Source: Streptococcus ictaluri 707-05
Lineage (GTDB): Bacteria > Bacillota > Bacilli > Lactobacillales > Streptococcaceae
Direction of reading: 5' to 3'
NCBI RefSeq assembly: GCF_000188015.2
Contig: NZ_AEUX02000005.1
Location: forward strand, 1 to 64,000
Length of the DNA stretch: 64,000 nucleotides
The position numbers were made by a program, and so were the translations under genes. How positions within the stretch are numbered: position 1 is the stretch's first letter; the number at the start of each line of letters is the position of its first letter. The notes beneath the pieces are model-generated. The model was not told where the DNA came from, did no database searches, and worked only from the letters and a program-made list of their open reading frames with translations. Below are positions 27,003 through 35,782 of the stretch, one piece after another.

Positions 27003-27905
27003 ATGGAAAAGATTGGAAAGACCATGCAAAAGCTAGACCAGAGGGCGCGTGTGCAAAGTGAGCACTTGATGCAAGCCATTTTATCAGATCCAGAGATTGC
27101 CCAATTTATTAGCGAACACAAGCTTGATCAAGAGCAGATAAAATTAAGTCTATCGAAGTTTAATCAATTTTTATTGGAACGTAAAAAGTTTCAAACGAGT
27201 GACCAAACATACATTGCTAAAGGGTATCAGCCCATTTTAGTCATGAATGAGGGCTATGCTGACGTCTCTTATTTGGAGACCAAAGAATTAGTGGAAGCCC
27301 AAAAGCAAGTAGCTATTTCAGAGCGTATTCGCTTAGTCAATTTGCCCAAATCTTATCGCTCCATTCAACTATCAGATATTGATGTGAACAATACCAGTCG
27401 CATGCAAGTTTTCTCGGAAATTCTTGACTTTGTTGAAAATTATCCCCTAAATACTCAAAAAGGCCTGTACTTGTATGGTGATATGGGGATTGGTAAGTCT
27501 TATTTTATGGCTGCCATGGCCCATGAGTTGTCAGAGCGAAAAGGGGTGTCGACAACACTCTTACATTTTCCTAGCTTTGCTATTGATGTCAAAAATGCCA
27601 TTTCGAAAGGTTCTGTTAAAGAAGAAATCGATGCCGTTAAATCCGTGCCAATCTTAATTTTAGATGATATTGGTGCAGAACAAGCCACATCTTGGGTACG
27701 AGATGAGGTCTTACAGGTCATCTTACAGTACCGTATGTTAGAAGAGTTGCCTACTTTTTTTACTTCCAATTATAGTTTTTCGGATTTAGAAAAAAAATGG
27801 GCTAATATTAAAGGAAATGATGAGACTTGGCAAGCCAAGCGTGTTATGGAACGGGTTCGTTACTTGGCTAATGAGTACCACTTAGAGGGTGCCAATCGTC
27901 GTTAA
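27003..27905 (+). CDS. dnaI: Primosomal helicase loader DnaI
   Basis: A 300-residue AAA+ helicase loader. The N-terminal helicase-interacting region (about 1-100) carries the DnaI N domain; the AAA+ domain shows Walker A YGDMGIGKSYFM (about residues 157-168) and Walker B PILILDDIGAE, with arginine-rich sensor segments near the end (RVMERVRYLANEY). It places the replicative helicase on DNA with DnaB. It follows dnaB directly and precedes der by 55 bases. Confidence 0.94.
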   Translation: MEKIGKTMQKLDQRARVQSEHLMQAILSDPEIAQFISEHKLDQEQIKLSLSKFNQFLLERKKFQTSDQTYIAKGYQPILVMNEGYADVSYLETKELVEAQKQVAISERIRLVNLPKSYRSIQLSDIDVNNTSRMQVFSEILDFVENYPLNTQKGLYLYGDMGIGKSYFMAAMAHELSERKGVSTTLLHFPSFAIDVKNAISKGSVKEEIDAVKSVPILILDDIGAEQATSWVRDEVLQVILQYRMLEELPTFFTSNYSFSDLEKKWANIKGNDETWQAKRVMERVRYLANEYHLEGANRR

Positions 27906-27960
27906 CCTTATAGAAAGAATTAACAATAATTGACAAACAGTTATTGAGAGAAGGAGAATC

Positions 27961-29271
27961 ATGGTTTTACCTACAGTTGCCATTGTTGGGCGTCCTAATG
28001 TTGGGAAGTCTACATTATTTAACCGAATTGCAGGAGAGCGCATTTCCATAGTTGAGGATGTGGAAGGGGTGACTCGTGACCGTATCTATACTACTGGTGA
28101 ATGGCTAAATCGAAAGTTTTCATTGATTGATACTGGAGGGATTGATGATGTGGATGCACCATTTATGGAGCAAATCAAGCATCAAGCTCAAATCGCAATG
28201 GAAGAAGCAGATGTTATCGTCTTTGTGGTCTCTGGAAAAGAAGGGGTTACAGATGCGGATGAATACGTGTCAAAAATCCTTTATCGCACCAATAAGCCAG
28301 TTATTTTAGCTGTCAACAAGGTGGATAATCCCGAAATGCGAAATGACATCTATGACTTTTATTCGCTTGGTTTGGGAGATCCTTACCCAGCTTCATCTGT
28401 TCACGGGATTGGAACAGGTGACATTTTAGATACTATTGTCGAAAATCTTCCTGTTGAAGAGGCTGAAGAAAATGATAATATCATTCGTTTTAGTTTAATT
28501 GGACGTCCTAATGTTGGTAAATCAAGTTTGATTAATGCTATTTTGGGTGAAGATCGCGTTATTGCTAGTCCAGTTGCTGGAACAACCCGTGATGCCATTG
28601 ATACCAACTTTACGGATGCTGAAGGCCAAGAATACACCATGATTGATACGGCCGGAATGCGTAAATCTGGTAAAGTCTATGAAAATACTGAGAAGTATTC
28701 TGTCATGCGTGCTATGCGTGCCATTGACCGATCAGATGTGGTTTTGATGGTTATTAATGCCGAAGAGGGCATCCGAGAATACGATAAACGTATTGCTGGT
28801 TTTGCACATGAAGCCGGAAAAGGGATGATTATTGTCGTTAACAAGTGGGATACTCTTGAAAAAGACAATCATACCGTGGCAAAATGGGAAGCAGATATTC
28901 GTGACCAATTCCAATTCTTAGCTTATGCCCCTATTATTTTTGTCTCAGCAGTAACCAAGCAACGTTTGAATAAACTGCCTGAGCTGATTAAACGTATCAG
29001 TGATAGCCAAAACAAACGGATTCCATCTGCTGTCTTGAATGACGTCATCATGGATGCTATTGCGATCAATCCAACGCCGACAGATAAAGGAAAACGCCTG
29101 AAAATTTTCTATGCCACGCAAGTTTCGGTTAAACCACCAACTTTTGTTGTCTTTGTTAACGAAGAAGAATTGATGCATTTTTCATACCTACGTTTCTTAG
29201 AAAATCAAATTCGAGCAGCCTTTACATTTGAAGGAACTCCTATACATTTAATTGCTCGTAAACGAAAATAA
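27961..29271 (+). CDS. der: Ribosome assembly GTPase Der (EngA)
   Basis: A 436-residue tandem GTPase essential for 50S subunit maturation. The two G domains begin [14 protein letters not shown] (about residue 10) and [14 protein letters not shown] (about 180), each with DTGG/DTAG, NKVD/NKWD motifs. The C-terminal KH-like domain follows (about 350-436). AGAAGGAG precedes the ATG. A strong terminator ends the nrdR-dnaB-dnaI-der run just after the stop. Confidence 0.96.
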   Translation: MVLPTVAIVGRPNVGKSTLFNRIAGERISIVEDVEGVTRDRIYTTGEWLNRKFSLIDTGGIDDVDAPFMEQIKHQAQIAMEEADVIVFVVSGKEGVTDADEYVSKILYRTNKPVILAVNKVDNPEMRNDIYDFYSLGLGDPYPASSVHGIGTGDILDTIVENLPVEEAEENDNIIRFSLIGRPNVGKSSLINAILGEDRVIASPVAGTTRDAIDTNFTDAEGQEYTMIDTAGMRKSGKVYENTEKYSVMRAMRAIDRSDVVLMVINAEEGIREYDKRIAGFAHEAGKGMIIVVNKWDTLEKDNHTVAKWEADIRDQFQFLAYAPIIFVSAVTKQRLNKLPELIKRISDSQNKRIPSAVLNDVIMDAIAINPTPTDKGKRLKIFYATQVSVKPPTFVVFVNEEELMHFSYLRFLENQIRAAFTFEGTPIHLIARKRK

Positions 29272-29275
29272 AGCG

Positions 29276-29305
29276 AAAACCACTAGTCTTGTACTAGTGG
29301 TTTTT
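29276..29305 (+). terminator. Terminator after der
   Basis: AAAACCACTAGT and ACTAGTGGTTTT are perfect complements around a five-base loop and run into a T tract. Confidence 0.9.
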
Positions 29306-29360
29306 GATATGATAAAGGTGTCTAAGTGAAAAAAACAGCTTGAATAAGGAAGGAAGTCTT

Positions 29361-29864
29361 ATGTCACAAGCTAAAATGACGCGTCTTATCTTTACTACCT
29401 ATATCTTCTTTTTGATTTGGTGTATTTTATTGAAGTTTAATCTACCTTTTCGTCTCCTGTTTTTTCAGAATTATCGGTATATTAACTGGATTCCTTATGC
29501 GGCCCCCCTCACCTTGAATGGTCAAGTAGTTCCTTTGGAAATGCTTTTTAATCTAGTAGTTTTTCTTCCTTTGGGAGCTTATTTAAAGCTGATGAAACCT
29601 AACTGGTCTCACCTTAAGATTGTCTGCAGTGGCTTCTTAATTAGTCTTTTGTTTGAGCTTCTGCAATATGTTTTAGCTATTGGGATGACGGACGTCACTG
29701 ATGTGATTCATAATACTTTAGGTAGCTATTTAGGCATTTGGATTTACCAAGCCTTTGTTTTAGCTTTCAAAAGTAAAGCAGAGCAAGTTCTCAATAGTCT
29801 AGGGATCTTACTTGCCATAATTGCTTTCATTGTCTTTATGGTGTTTGGTTTTAATGGCTATTAG
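29361..29864 (+). CDS. VanZ-like membrane protein
   Basis: A 167-residue membrane protein of the VanZ family with about four or five helices. The family pattern appears in NWIPYAAPLTL, FNLVVFLPLGAYL and FELLQYVLAIGMTDVTDVIHNTLGSYLG (split here for length; the key ELLQ and DVxDVxxNTLG residues are present). VanZ itself gives low-level teicoplanin resistance; the role of chromosomal homologues is unknown. ATG 29361 follows AAGGAAGG; a TTG at 29340 is less likely. Confidence 0.85.
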   Translation: MSQAKMTRLIFTTYIFFLIWCILLKFNLPFRLLFFQNYRYINWIPYAAPLTLNGQVVPLEMLFNLVVFLPLGAYLKLMKPNWSHLKIVCSGFLISLLFELLQYVLAIGMTDVTDVIHNTLGSYLGIWIYQAFVLAFKSKAEQVLNSLGILLAIIAFIVFMVFGFNGY

Positions 29865-29933
29865 TAAACTAAGTTTTGAGATGAAATCCAATCAAAAACA
29901 GGATTTTTATCAGTCAACTCACTGGAATTTTGC

Positions 29934-29939
29934 TATAAT
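29934..29939 (+). promoter_or_regulatory. -10 box of the SNF2 helicase gene
   Basis: TGC-TATAAT is an extended -10 element about 30 bases before the start codon, with AGGTGGGAC as ribosome-binding site. A matching -35 box is poor, as allowed for extended -10 promoters. Confidence 0.5.
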
Positions 29940-29969
29940 AAAAGGATAAGCAAAAAGGTGGGACAGTAA

Positions 29970-32900
29970 ATGGCTAGATTAATTCCAGGACGTGTGCGTA
30001 ATCAAGGGATTGAACTTTATGAAGAGGGTTTGGTCTCTATTGTCGAAGAGACAGAAGGGCTTCTTAAGGCAGAAGTGGATTCTTATCAAGTTCAATATGG
30101 CATAGCAGATGATGATATTAAGTGTCAGTGTGACCTTTTTGAGCGCAAAAATTATTGCCAACATATTGCCGCTTTGGAGTATTACCTAAAAAATAATCAA
30201 GAAGGTCAAACAATTTCAAAACAACTGGCAGACCAGACTGAAAACCAGGAAGAAACGAAAAAAATGACCTCTTTTGGAAGTCTGTTTTTAGATAGTCTGA
30301 AAATGAATGAAGATGATACGGTTAAATATCGTATCTCGGCTTCAGGAACAAGAAGTCCCTATACTTCGGATTATTGGTGGAGCCTTAAAATTAATCGTTT
30401 ACCAGATGAACGAACTTATGTCATTAGAGATATCAAAGCTTTTGTAAGTATTATTCGTAAAGAGGGATTTTATCAGATTGGCAAAAACTATTTTGAACCT
30501 TTATCGATTTTGCAATTTGATCAAGCTAGCCAGGAGCTGATTTATTTTCTATGGCGTTTGATACCGGATTCTGATAAATCAGAACAAGAACTACTTTTTC
30601 CTAATCATGCCAGGCATTTGAGACTACCAAGTGGTTTTTTTGAAGAAGGACTGTATTTACTGTCGGAGCTGTATGACTTTACCTTTGAAGGTGTGTCACA
30701 AAGCTATTCTAAAGTATATGTTCGTCCTTTAGATGGTGAATCTGGTCTTTTCACTTTCGATGTGGCTGTTCATCGTAAATCGATTGAATTAACGATCACA
30801 GAAAAAAATTGTCAGTACCTTTTTGGGAATCAGTGCCTTTTGTACTTAGATACCTTTTATCAGTTGACCTTGAAGCAACAAAAAATGATTCAAGCCATTC
30901 GTAGCCTTCCTATTCAATCTGATTTGGCTAAGCACATTCATTTTGATTTGGATGATCAGGCTAAACTAGCGGCTAATTTACTCGAATTTAAAGAGATTGG
31001 CCAAGTGAATGCACCAAAAAGTTTTACCATTCGAGATTTTGAGGTTAGCTTTTATTTTGATATTAATGAGCGTGGCAAACTAAGTTGTCAATTGCTCTTT
31101 GACTATGGCAATGTTCAGATTAAGGATAAGCACAGCTTGGATCAACTTCCTTTTGCTAGTCACTATAAAAAAGAAGAGAAAATTTACCGTGCCTTAAAAC
31201 ATTTTGGCTTTGCAGCTCAATTTCTATCACAAAAAGAGTTGGCAAAACCAAACGAACTTTATGACTTCTTTACGCAGACAGTGCCCTATCTGGCGCGTTT
31301 AGGAAAGGTTCATTTATCAGATGATGTGGAAGCCTTACGTTTTTCTGAAGCGCCACAAATTCATATTAATAAGCAAGGTGGGCTTTTGGATATTTCTTTT
31401 GATTTTTCAAGTGTATTTGAAAATGATATTGATGATGCCTTGGCTGCACTTTTTAATAATAAGCCCTATTTCTTTAGTGAGACAGGAAAACTGGTTGTTT
31501 TTGATGAAGATACCCAAAAAGTTAGTCACAGTTTACAAGAATTAAGAGCTAAGCAATTGTCTAACGGCCATATGCAATTGGATGGTATGGCTGCTTTACA
31601 GGTTTCGCAATTATTCTCTAGTAACGATTCTGTCCATTTTTCTAAAGAACTGGAAAACTTGATTTATGACTTGCAGCATCCTGAGGCGTTTGCCTTGGGA
31701 GAGTTAAGGGTTGAAGCTGAGGTTCGTGATTACCAAATTCAAGGAATCAAATGGATGTCTATGCTTGATCACTATGGCTTTGGTGGCATTTTAGCCGATG
31801 ACATGGGATTGGGTAAAACACTTCAGACCATTGCTTTTTTGACTTCGCGTCTGACAAAAGATAGTAGGGTGCTGATTCTATCACCATCTAGTCTTATTTA
31901 TAACTGGCTAGATGAATTTCATAAGTTTACCCCTTCCATAGATGCAGTGGTTTCTTATGGGTTGAAAACAGTGAGAGATCAGTTGATTGCAGAACAACAT
32001 CAGGTAACTATCACTAGCTATTCTTCTTTTAGACAAGACTTTGATACCTATCAGGCTTTTGACTATGATTATTTGATTTTAGATGAGGCGCAAGTCATCA
32101 AAAACGCTCAGACTAAAATTGCTCAAAGTTTACGAGCTTTTAATGTCAAACATTGCTTTGCCTTGTCAGGAACTCCTATTGAAAATAAACTGCTTGAGAT
32201 TTGGTCTATTTTTCAAATTGTTTTACCTGGTCTTTTGCCTTCCAAAAAAGCCTTTCTTAAAATGGATGCTAAACAGGTTTCTAAATGCATTAAACCTTTT
32301 GTTATGCGTCGTAAAAAAGAAGATGTCTTGCCAGAGCTGCCTGACTTGATTGAGATTAACTACCCTAATGAAATGGCAGACAGTCAAAAAGCCATCTATT
32401 TAGCGCAACTCCGTCAAATGCAAGACCGTATTTTGAAAGCTAGTGATGCTGAGATTAATCGTCAAAAAATTGAAATATTATCAGGTATCACACGCCTAAG
32501 GCAAATTTGCGACACCCCTAGTCTTTTCATGGATTATCAAGGAGATAGTGGGAAGTTAGATAGTCTAAGGACTTTGCTTGTGCAAATTAAGGAAAATGGA
32601 CATCGTGCTTTAATCTTTTCACAATTTCGAGGTATGCTAGAAATAGCTGGTCAGGAAATGGAAAAGTTGGGACTTACCTCTTACCAGATTACAGGATCTA
32701 CACCAGCCAATGAACGTCAAGAAATGACACGAGCTTTTAATAATGGATCTAAGGATGCTTTTTTGATTTCCTTAAAAGCTGGTGGTGTCGGTCTGAACTT
32801 GACAGGGGCTGATACGGTGGTCTTGATTGATTTGTGGTGGAATCCAGCAGTGGAGATGCAAGCCATTAGTCGCGCTCATCGTTTGGGACAAGAAGAGAAC

Positions 32901-33062
32901 GTCGAGGTCTATCGTCTGATTACTAGAGGCACCATTGAAGAAAAAATACTAGAATTACAAGAAAGTAAGCGTAATTTAGTGACAACAGTTCTAGATGGTA
33001 ATGAAAATCGTGCTAGTATGTCTATTGAAGAAATTAAAGAAATTCTTGGTTTGAATTCTTAA
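29970..33062 (+). CDS. SWIM zinc-finger SNF2-family DEAD/DEAH helicase
   Basis: A 1030-residue Swi2/Snf2 ATPase of the RapA/HepA-like bacterial group. The N-terminal SWIM zinc finger is CQCDLFERKNYCQH (about residues 52-65). A family-specific middle region follows, then the helicase: Walker A ADDMGLGKTLQT (about 608-620), motif II LDEAQ (about 704), motif III LSGTPIENK, and the C-terminal lobe with ALIFSQFRGML and the arginine-finger motif SRAHRLGQ (about 970). Such proteins remodel nucleoprotein complexes or recycle RNA polymerase; the target here is not known. Transcribed alone, with a terminator after the stop. Confidence 0.92.
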   Translation: MARLIPGRVRNQGIELYEEGLVSIVEETEGLLKAEVDSYQVQYGIADDDIKCQCDLFERKNYCQHIAALEYYLKNNQEGQTISKQLADQTENQEETKKMTSFGSLFLDSLKMNEDDTVKYRISASGTRSPYTSDYWWSLKINRLPDERTYVIRDIKAFVSIIRKEGFYQIGKNYFEPLSILQFDQASQELIYFLWRLIPDSDKSEQELLFPNHARHLRLPSGFFEEGLYLLSELYDFTFEGVSQSYSKVYVRPLDGESGLFTFDVAVHRKSIELTITEKNCQYLFGNQCLLYLDTFYQLTLKQQKMIQAIRSLPIQSDLAKHIHFDLDDQAKLAANLLEFKEIGQVNAPKSFTIRDFEVSFYFDINERGKLSCQLLFDYGNVQIKDKHSLDQLPFASHYKKEEKIYRALKHFGFAAQFLSQKELAKPNELYDFFTQTVPYLARLGKVHLSDDVEALRFSEAPQIHINKQGGLLDISFDFSSVFENDIDDALAALFNNKPYFFSETGKLVVFDEDTQKVSHSLQELRAKQLSNGHMQLDGMAALQVSQLFSSNDSVHFSKELENLIYDLQHPEAFALGELRVEAEVRDYQIQGIKWMSMLDHYGFGGILADDMGLGKTLQTIAFLTSRLTKDSRVLILSPSSLIYNWLDEFHKFTPSIDAVVSYGLKTVRDQLIAEQHQVTITSYSSFRQDFDTYQAFDYDYLILDEAQVIKNAQTKIAQSLRAFNVKHCFALSGTPIENKLLEIWSIFQIVLPGLLPSKKAFLKMDAKQVSKCIKPFVMRRKKEDVLPELPDLIEINYPNEMADSQKAIYLAQLRQMQDRILKASDAEINRQKIEILSGITRLRQICDTPSLFMDYQGDSGKLDSLRTLLVQIKENGHRALIFSQFRGMLEIAGQEMEKLGLTSYQITGSTPANERQEMTRAFNNGSKDAFLISLKAGGVGLNLTGADTVVLIDLWWNPAVEMQAISRAHRLGQEENVEVYRLITRGTIEEKILELQESKRNLVTTVLDGNENRASMSIEEIKEILGLNS

Positions 33063-33066
33063 AAAA

Positions 33067-33097
33067 GTCAGTATTCCTAATGGAAACTGGCTTTTCT
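33067..33097 (+). terminator. Terminator after the SNF2 gene
   Basis: GTCAGT-TTCC pairs with GGAA-ACTGGC (one bulge, one wobble) followed by TTTTCTT. A second, longer pairing (AGTATTCCTA with TAGGAATACT, 33070-33109) shares one arm and would compete with it. Confidence 0.65.
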
Positions 33098-33109
33098 TAT
33101 AGGAATACT

Positions 33110-33138
33110 TTGAAAAAAGCTGGTCTTTAGTTTATAAT
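33110..33138 (+). promoter_or_regulatory. Promoter of the 33173 gene and murC
   Basis: TTGAAA (33110-33115) and TATAAT (33133-33138) have an ideal 17-bp spacer, 34 bp before the start codon of the small basic protein. Confidence 0.75.
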
Positions 33139-33172
33139 AGTGAGAGCTATAGGAAGGAAGGGGATAAAAAGG

Positions 33173-33781
33173 ATGACGAAAAAGCAGTTTCCTCTGGTTG
33201 CAGATGGGGAGCCCATTATTGAAGTGGCAAAACAAATGGCCTTGTATGACAATGAGGATCTCATTACTAATATTCAAGGATTTTATCAGGAAAAAGATTA
33301 CAATGATGTCACGAGAGATTTTCAGTTTGCTGAGAATCAAAAGCTAGCAAATACGTCACACGCCAACTCTTCCAATCGTCTTCAAACCATTAACGAAGGC
33401 CGTAACTATGCTAAAGAAGCTCGTCAAAAAGCTAAGCAAGATATTAAAGAGAAACGAAAAGCCTATATTACTAAAGAGATGGCTTATCAGCCAAAACAAA
33501 CAGCCAAAAAGAGTCAATCACATAAAGCGAGTGCAAGCTTGAAAGAATCGAATTCTGAGTTAGGCCGTTTTACCGGTAAATTACAGCAAGAGGATTATAT
33601 TTTAGCTGAATTACCGCGTCAGTATAAGGAACCAAAACCATCAGATCAAAAGGCAAGTCAAAAGAATAATTATGACTTTTTGAAACGTAGTCAAATCTAT
33701 AACAATAAAGAGACCAGAGAAAATCGTGAAAAAACAATAGCTCAAGAACTAAATTTGAGTCGTTTTGATGATTTATCGTAA
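33173..33781 (+). CDS. Basic, low-complexity cytosolic protein of unknown function upstream of murC
   Basis: A 202-residue protein with no family I can name. It has no signal peptide or membrane segment. It is rich in Lys, Gln, Ser and Asn and largely hydrophilic, with a probable long helix ([19 protein letters not shown]) and disordered linkers. ATG 33173 lies ten bases after AAGGAAGGGG; GTG 33140 is in the promoter. It is transcribed with murC, whose start lies 46 bases after its stop, so a link to cell-wall growth is a reasonable but untested inference. Confidence 0.75.
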   Translation: MTKKQFPLVADGEPIIEVAKQMALYDNEDLITNIQGFYQEKDYNDVTRDFQFAENQKLANTSHANSSNRLQTINEGRNYAKEARQKAKQDIKEKRKAYITKEMAYQPKQTAKKSQSHKASASLKESNSELGRFTGKLQQEDYILAELPRQYKEPKPSDQKASQKNNYDFLKRSQIYNNKETRENREKTIAQELNLSRFDDLS

Positions 33782-33827
33782 TCAGGTAGTCAATTTAAGG
33801 GGAATAAGGGAAATAAAAGGAGTCAAA

Positions 33828-35159
33828 ATGTCAAAAACTTATCATTTTATCGGAATCAAAGGATCTGGGATGAGTGCCTTAGCCTTGATGCTTCACCAAA
33901 TGGGGCACCAAGTACAAGGAAGTGATGTCGAGAAATACTACTTCACACAACGTGGATTAGAGCAAGCAGGGATTACCATCTTACCATTTGATGAAAAGAA
34001 TATTTCAAAAGATATGGAACTGATTGCTGGAAATGCTTTTCGTGAAGATAATAATACTGAAGTGGCATATGCTATTCATGAGGGGATTCCTTTTAGACGT
34101 TATCATGAGTTCTTAGGAGAATTCATGAAGTCCTTTATTAGCTTTGGTGTCGCAGGAGCTCATGGGAAAACATCTACTACTGGTCTATTATCGCATGTCT
34201 TAAAGAATATTACAGATACTTCTTATCTCATTGGAGATGGTACTGGACGCGGCTCTGCTAAGGCGCAGTATTTTGTTTTTGAATCAGATGAATACGAACG
34301 TCATTTTATGCCCTACCATCCCGAGTATTCGATTATCACCAATATTGATTTTGATCATCCAGATTACTTTACTGGAATCGACGATGTTTTTGATGCCTTC
34401 AACGACTATGCCAAACAAGTGACGAAAGGTCTCTTTGTTTATGGTGAAGATCCAGAATTGAAAAAAATTAGTTCAGAAGCACCTATTTATTATTACGGAT
34501 TTGAAGATGATAACGATTTTGTTGCTTTTGATTTGACACGCACTACAAATGGCTCTGATTTTAAAGTGAAGCATGGTGATGAACTGCTTGGCACTTTCCA
34601 TGTTCCTGCTTATGGCCGTCATAACATTTTAAATGCAACGGCTGTGATTGCTAATCTTTATATTGCTGGAATTGATATGTCTCTAGTAGCGGAGCACTTA
34701 AAGACGTTTTCAGGGGTTAAACGTCGTTTTACTGAAAAAATCATCAATGATACCATTATTATTGACGATTTTGCTCACCATCCAACTGAAATTGTTGCAA
34801 CGATTGATGCTGCTAGACAAAAATACCCAAGTAAGGAAATTATTGCTATTTTTCAGCCACATACCTTTACACGAACCATCGCTTTGTTAGATGATTTTGC
34901 GCTTGCTTTGAATGATGCAGACAGTGTTTATTTAGCTCAAATTTATGGATCTGCGCGTGAAGTGGATAAGGGTGAAGTCAAAGTAGAAGATTTAGCAGAT
35001 AAAATTGTCAAGCCTTCTCAAGTGATAAGTGTTGATAATGTATCACCACTTCTAAATCATGACAATGCCGTCTATGTCTTTATGGGAGCTGGGGATATCC
35101 AGTTATATGAACGCTCTTTTGAAGAATTGTTAGCTAATTTAACCAAAAATAATCAATAG
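33828..35159 (+). CDS. murC: UDP-N-acetylmuramate--L-alanine ligase MurC
   Basis: A 443-residue Mur ligase that adds L-alanine to UDP-MurNAc, the first peptide step of peptidoglycan precursor synthesis. The N-terminal domain starts [14 protein letters not shown], the ATP-binding P-loop is [10 protein letters not shown] (about residues 110-119), and [19 protein letters not shown] and FAHHPTE are the conserved catalytic segments. I start at ATG 33828 behind AAAAGGAG; an upstream in-frame extension to 33765 overlaps the previous gene and adds non-conserved sequence. Confidence 0.95.
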   Translation: MSKTYHFIGIKGSGMSALALMLHQMGHQVQGSDVEKYYFTQRGLEQAGITILPFDEKNISKDMELIAGNAFREDNNTEVAYAIHEGIPFRRYHEFLGEFMKSFISFGVAGAHGKTSTTGLLSHVLKNITDTSYLIGDGTGRGSAKAQYFVFESDEYERHFMPYHPEYSIITNIDFDHPDYFTGIDDVFDAFNDYAKQVTKGLFVYGEDPELKKISSEAPIYYYGFEDDNDFVAFDLTRTTNGSDFKVKHGDELLGTFHVPAYGRHNILNATAVIANLYIAGIDMSLVAEHLKTFSGVKRRFTEKIINDTIIIDDFAHHPTEIVATIDAARQKYPSKEIIAIFQPHTFTRTIALLDDFALALNDADSVYLAQIYGSAREVDKGEVKVEDLADKIVKPSQVISVDNVSPLLNHDNAVYVFMGAGDIQLYERSFEELLANLTKNNQ

Positions 35160-35192
35160 AGCGTATCGGTTCTTATGATGAAGGGAGTAACC

Positions 35193-35680
35193 ATGCTAAT
35201 CAGACACGTTTCACAGGATGATTGGGAAGCAATTGCTCAGATCGAGAGGGAAAATTTTTCGATGCTGCTAAACCTGAAGTTATTAAGGAACGAACGCAAT
35301 TGATTCCTGATACTTTTTTAGTAGCGGAGCTTGATCATTGCATTGCAGGTTATATTGAAGGGCCAGTTATTCAAAATGCCCTTCTTCAAGATCGTCTATT
35401 TCATAAGGTCTCGAAAAACCCTAAGCAAGGCGGTTACTTAGCCATTACTAGTTTATCAATTGCCTCTTCTTTCCAAAAGCAAGGTGTGGGAACGGCACTT
35501 TTAGCTGCCATGAAAGACTTAGTAGTAGCTCAAAAACGTCAGGGCATTATTCTGACCTGTCACGATTATCTGATTCCCTATTACGAAATGAATGGATTTA
35601 AGAACCAAGGCTTATCTGATTCCCAGCATGGTGGTACGATTTGGTATCAAATGTTCTGGGAGACGCCAAGTCGAAACTAA
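35193..35680 (+). pseudogene. GNAT acetyltransferase with 1-bp frameshift
   Basis: This would encode a GNAT N-acetyltransferase of about 162 residues. ATG 35193 behind AAGGGAG reads MLIRHVSQDDWEAIAQIEREN, a standard GNAT N-terminus, but the frame soon ends. The rest (DAAKPEVIKERTQLIPD onwards) continues in the +2 frame. One base appears to be missing near 35255-35262, at a run of T residues (ENF-S-DAA). The acetyl-CoA binding motif SIASSFQKQGVGTALL and the C-terminal half are intact. In an intact form it would acetylate an amine on a protein or metabolite; the substrate is unknown. It follows murC. Confidence 0.85.
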
Positions 35681-35694
35681 ACTTTAGGATTTGT

Positions 35695-35742
35695 TAAAAA
35701 AGTGTAACAAAATGGGGCTTTTATTGCATTTGTTACGCTTTT
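35695..35742. repeat. Inverted repeat overlapping the mltG promoter
   Basis: AAAAGTGTAACAAAATG and CATTTGTTACGCTTTT pair over about 15 positions around a short AT-rich loop. The right arm begins inside the -35 box and lies between the -35 and -10 boxes of mltG. It may be a terminator for the acetyltransferase transcript or an operator; the T tract is short. Confidence 0.6.
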
Positions 35743-35752
35743 AAGTTATAAT
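35724..35752 (+). promoter_or_regulatory. Promoter of mltG
   Basis: TTGCAT (35724-35729) and TATAAT (35747-35752) are 17 bp apart, 30 bp before the TTG start. Confidence 0.7.
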
Positions 35753-35782
35753 GGCGGTTGATTAAGTTTAGGAGGATTGGCT

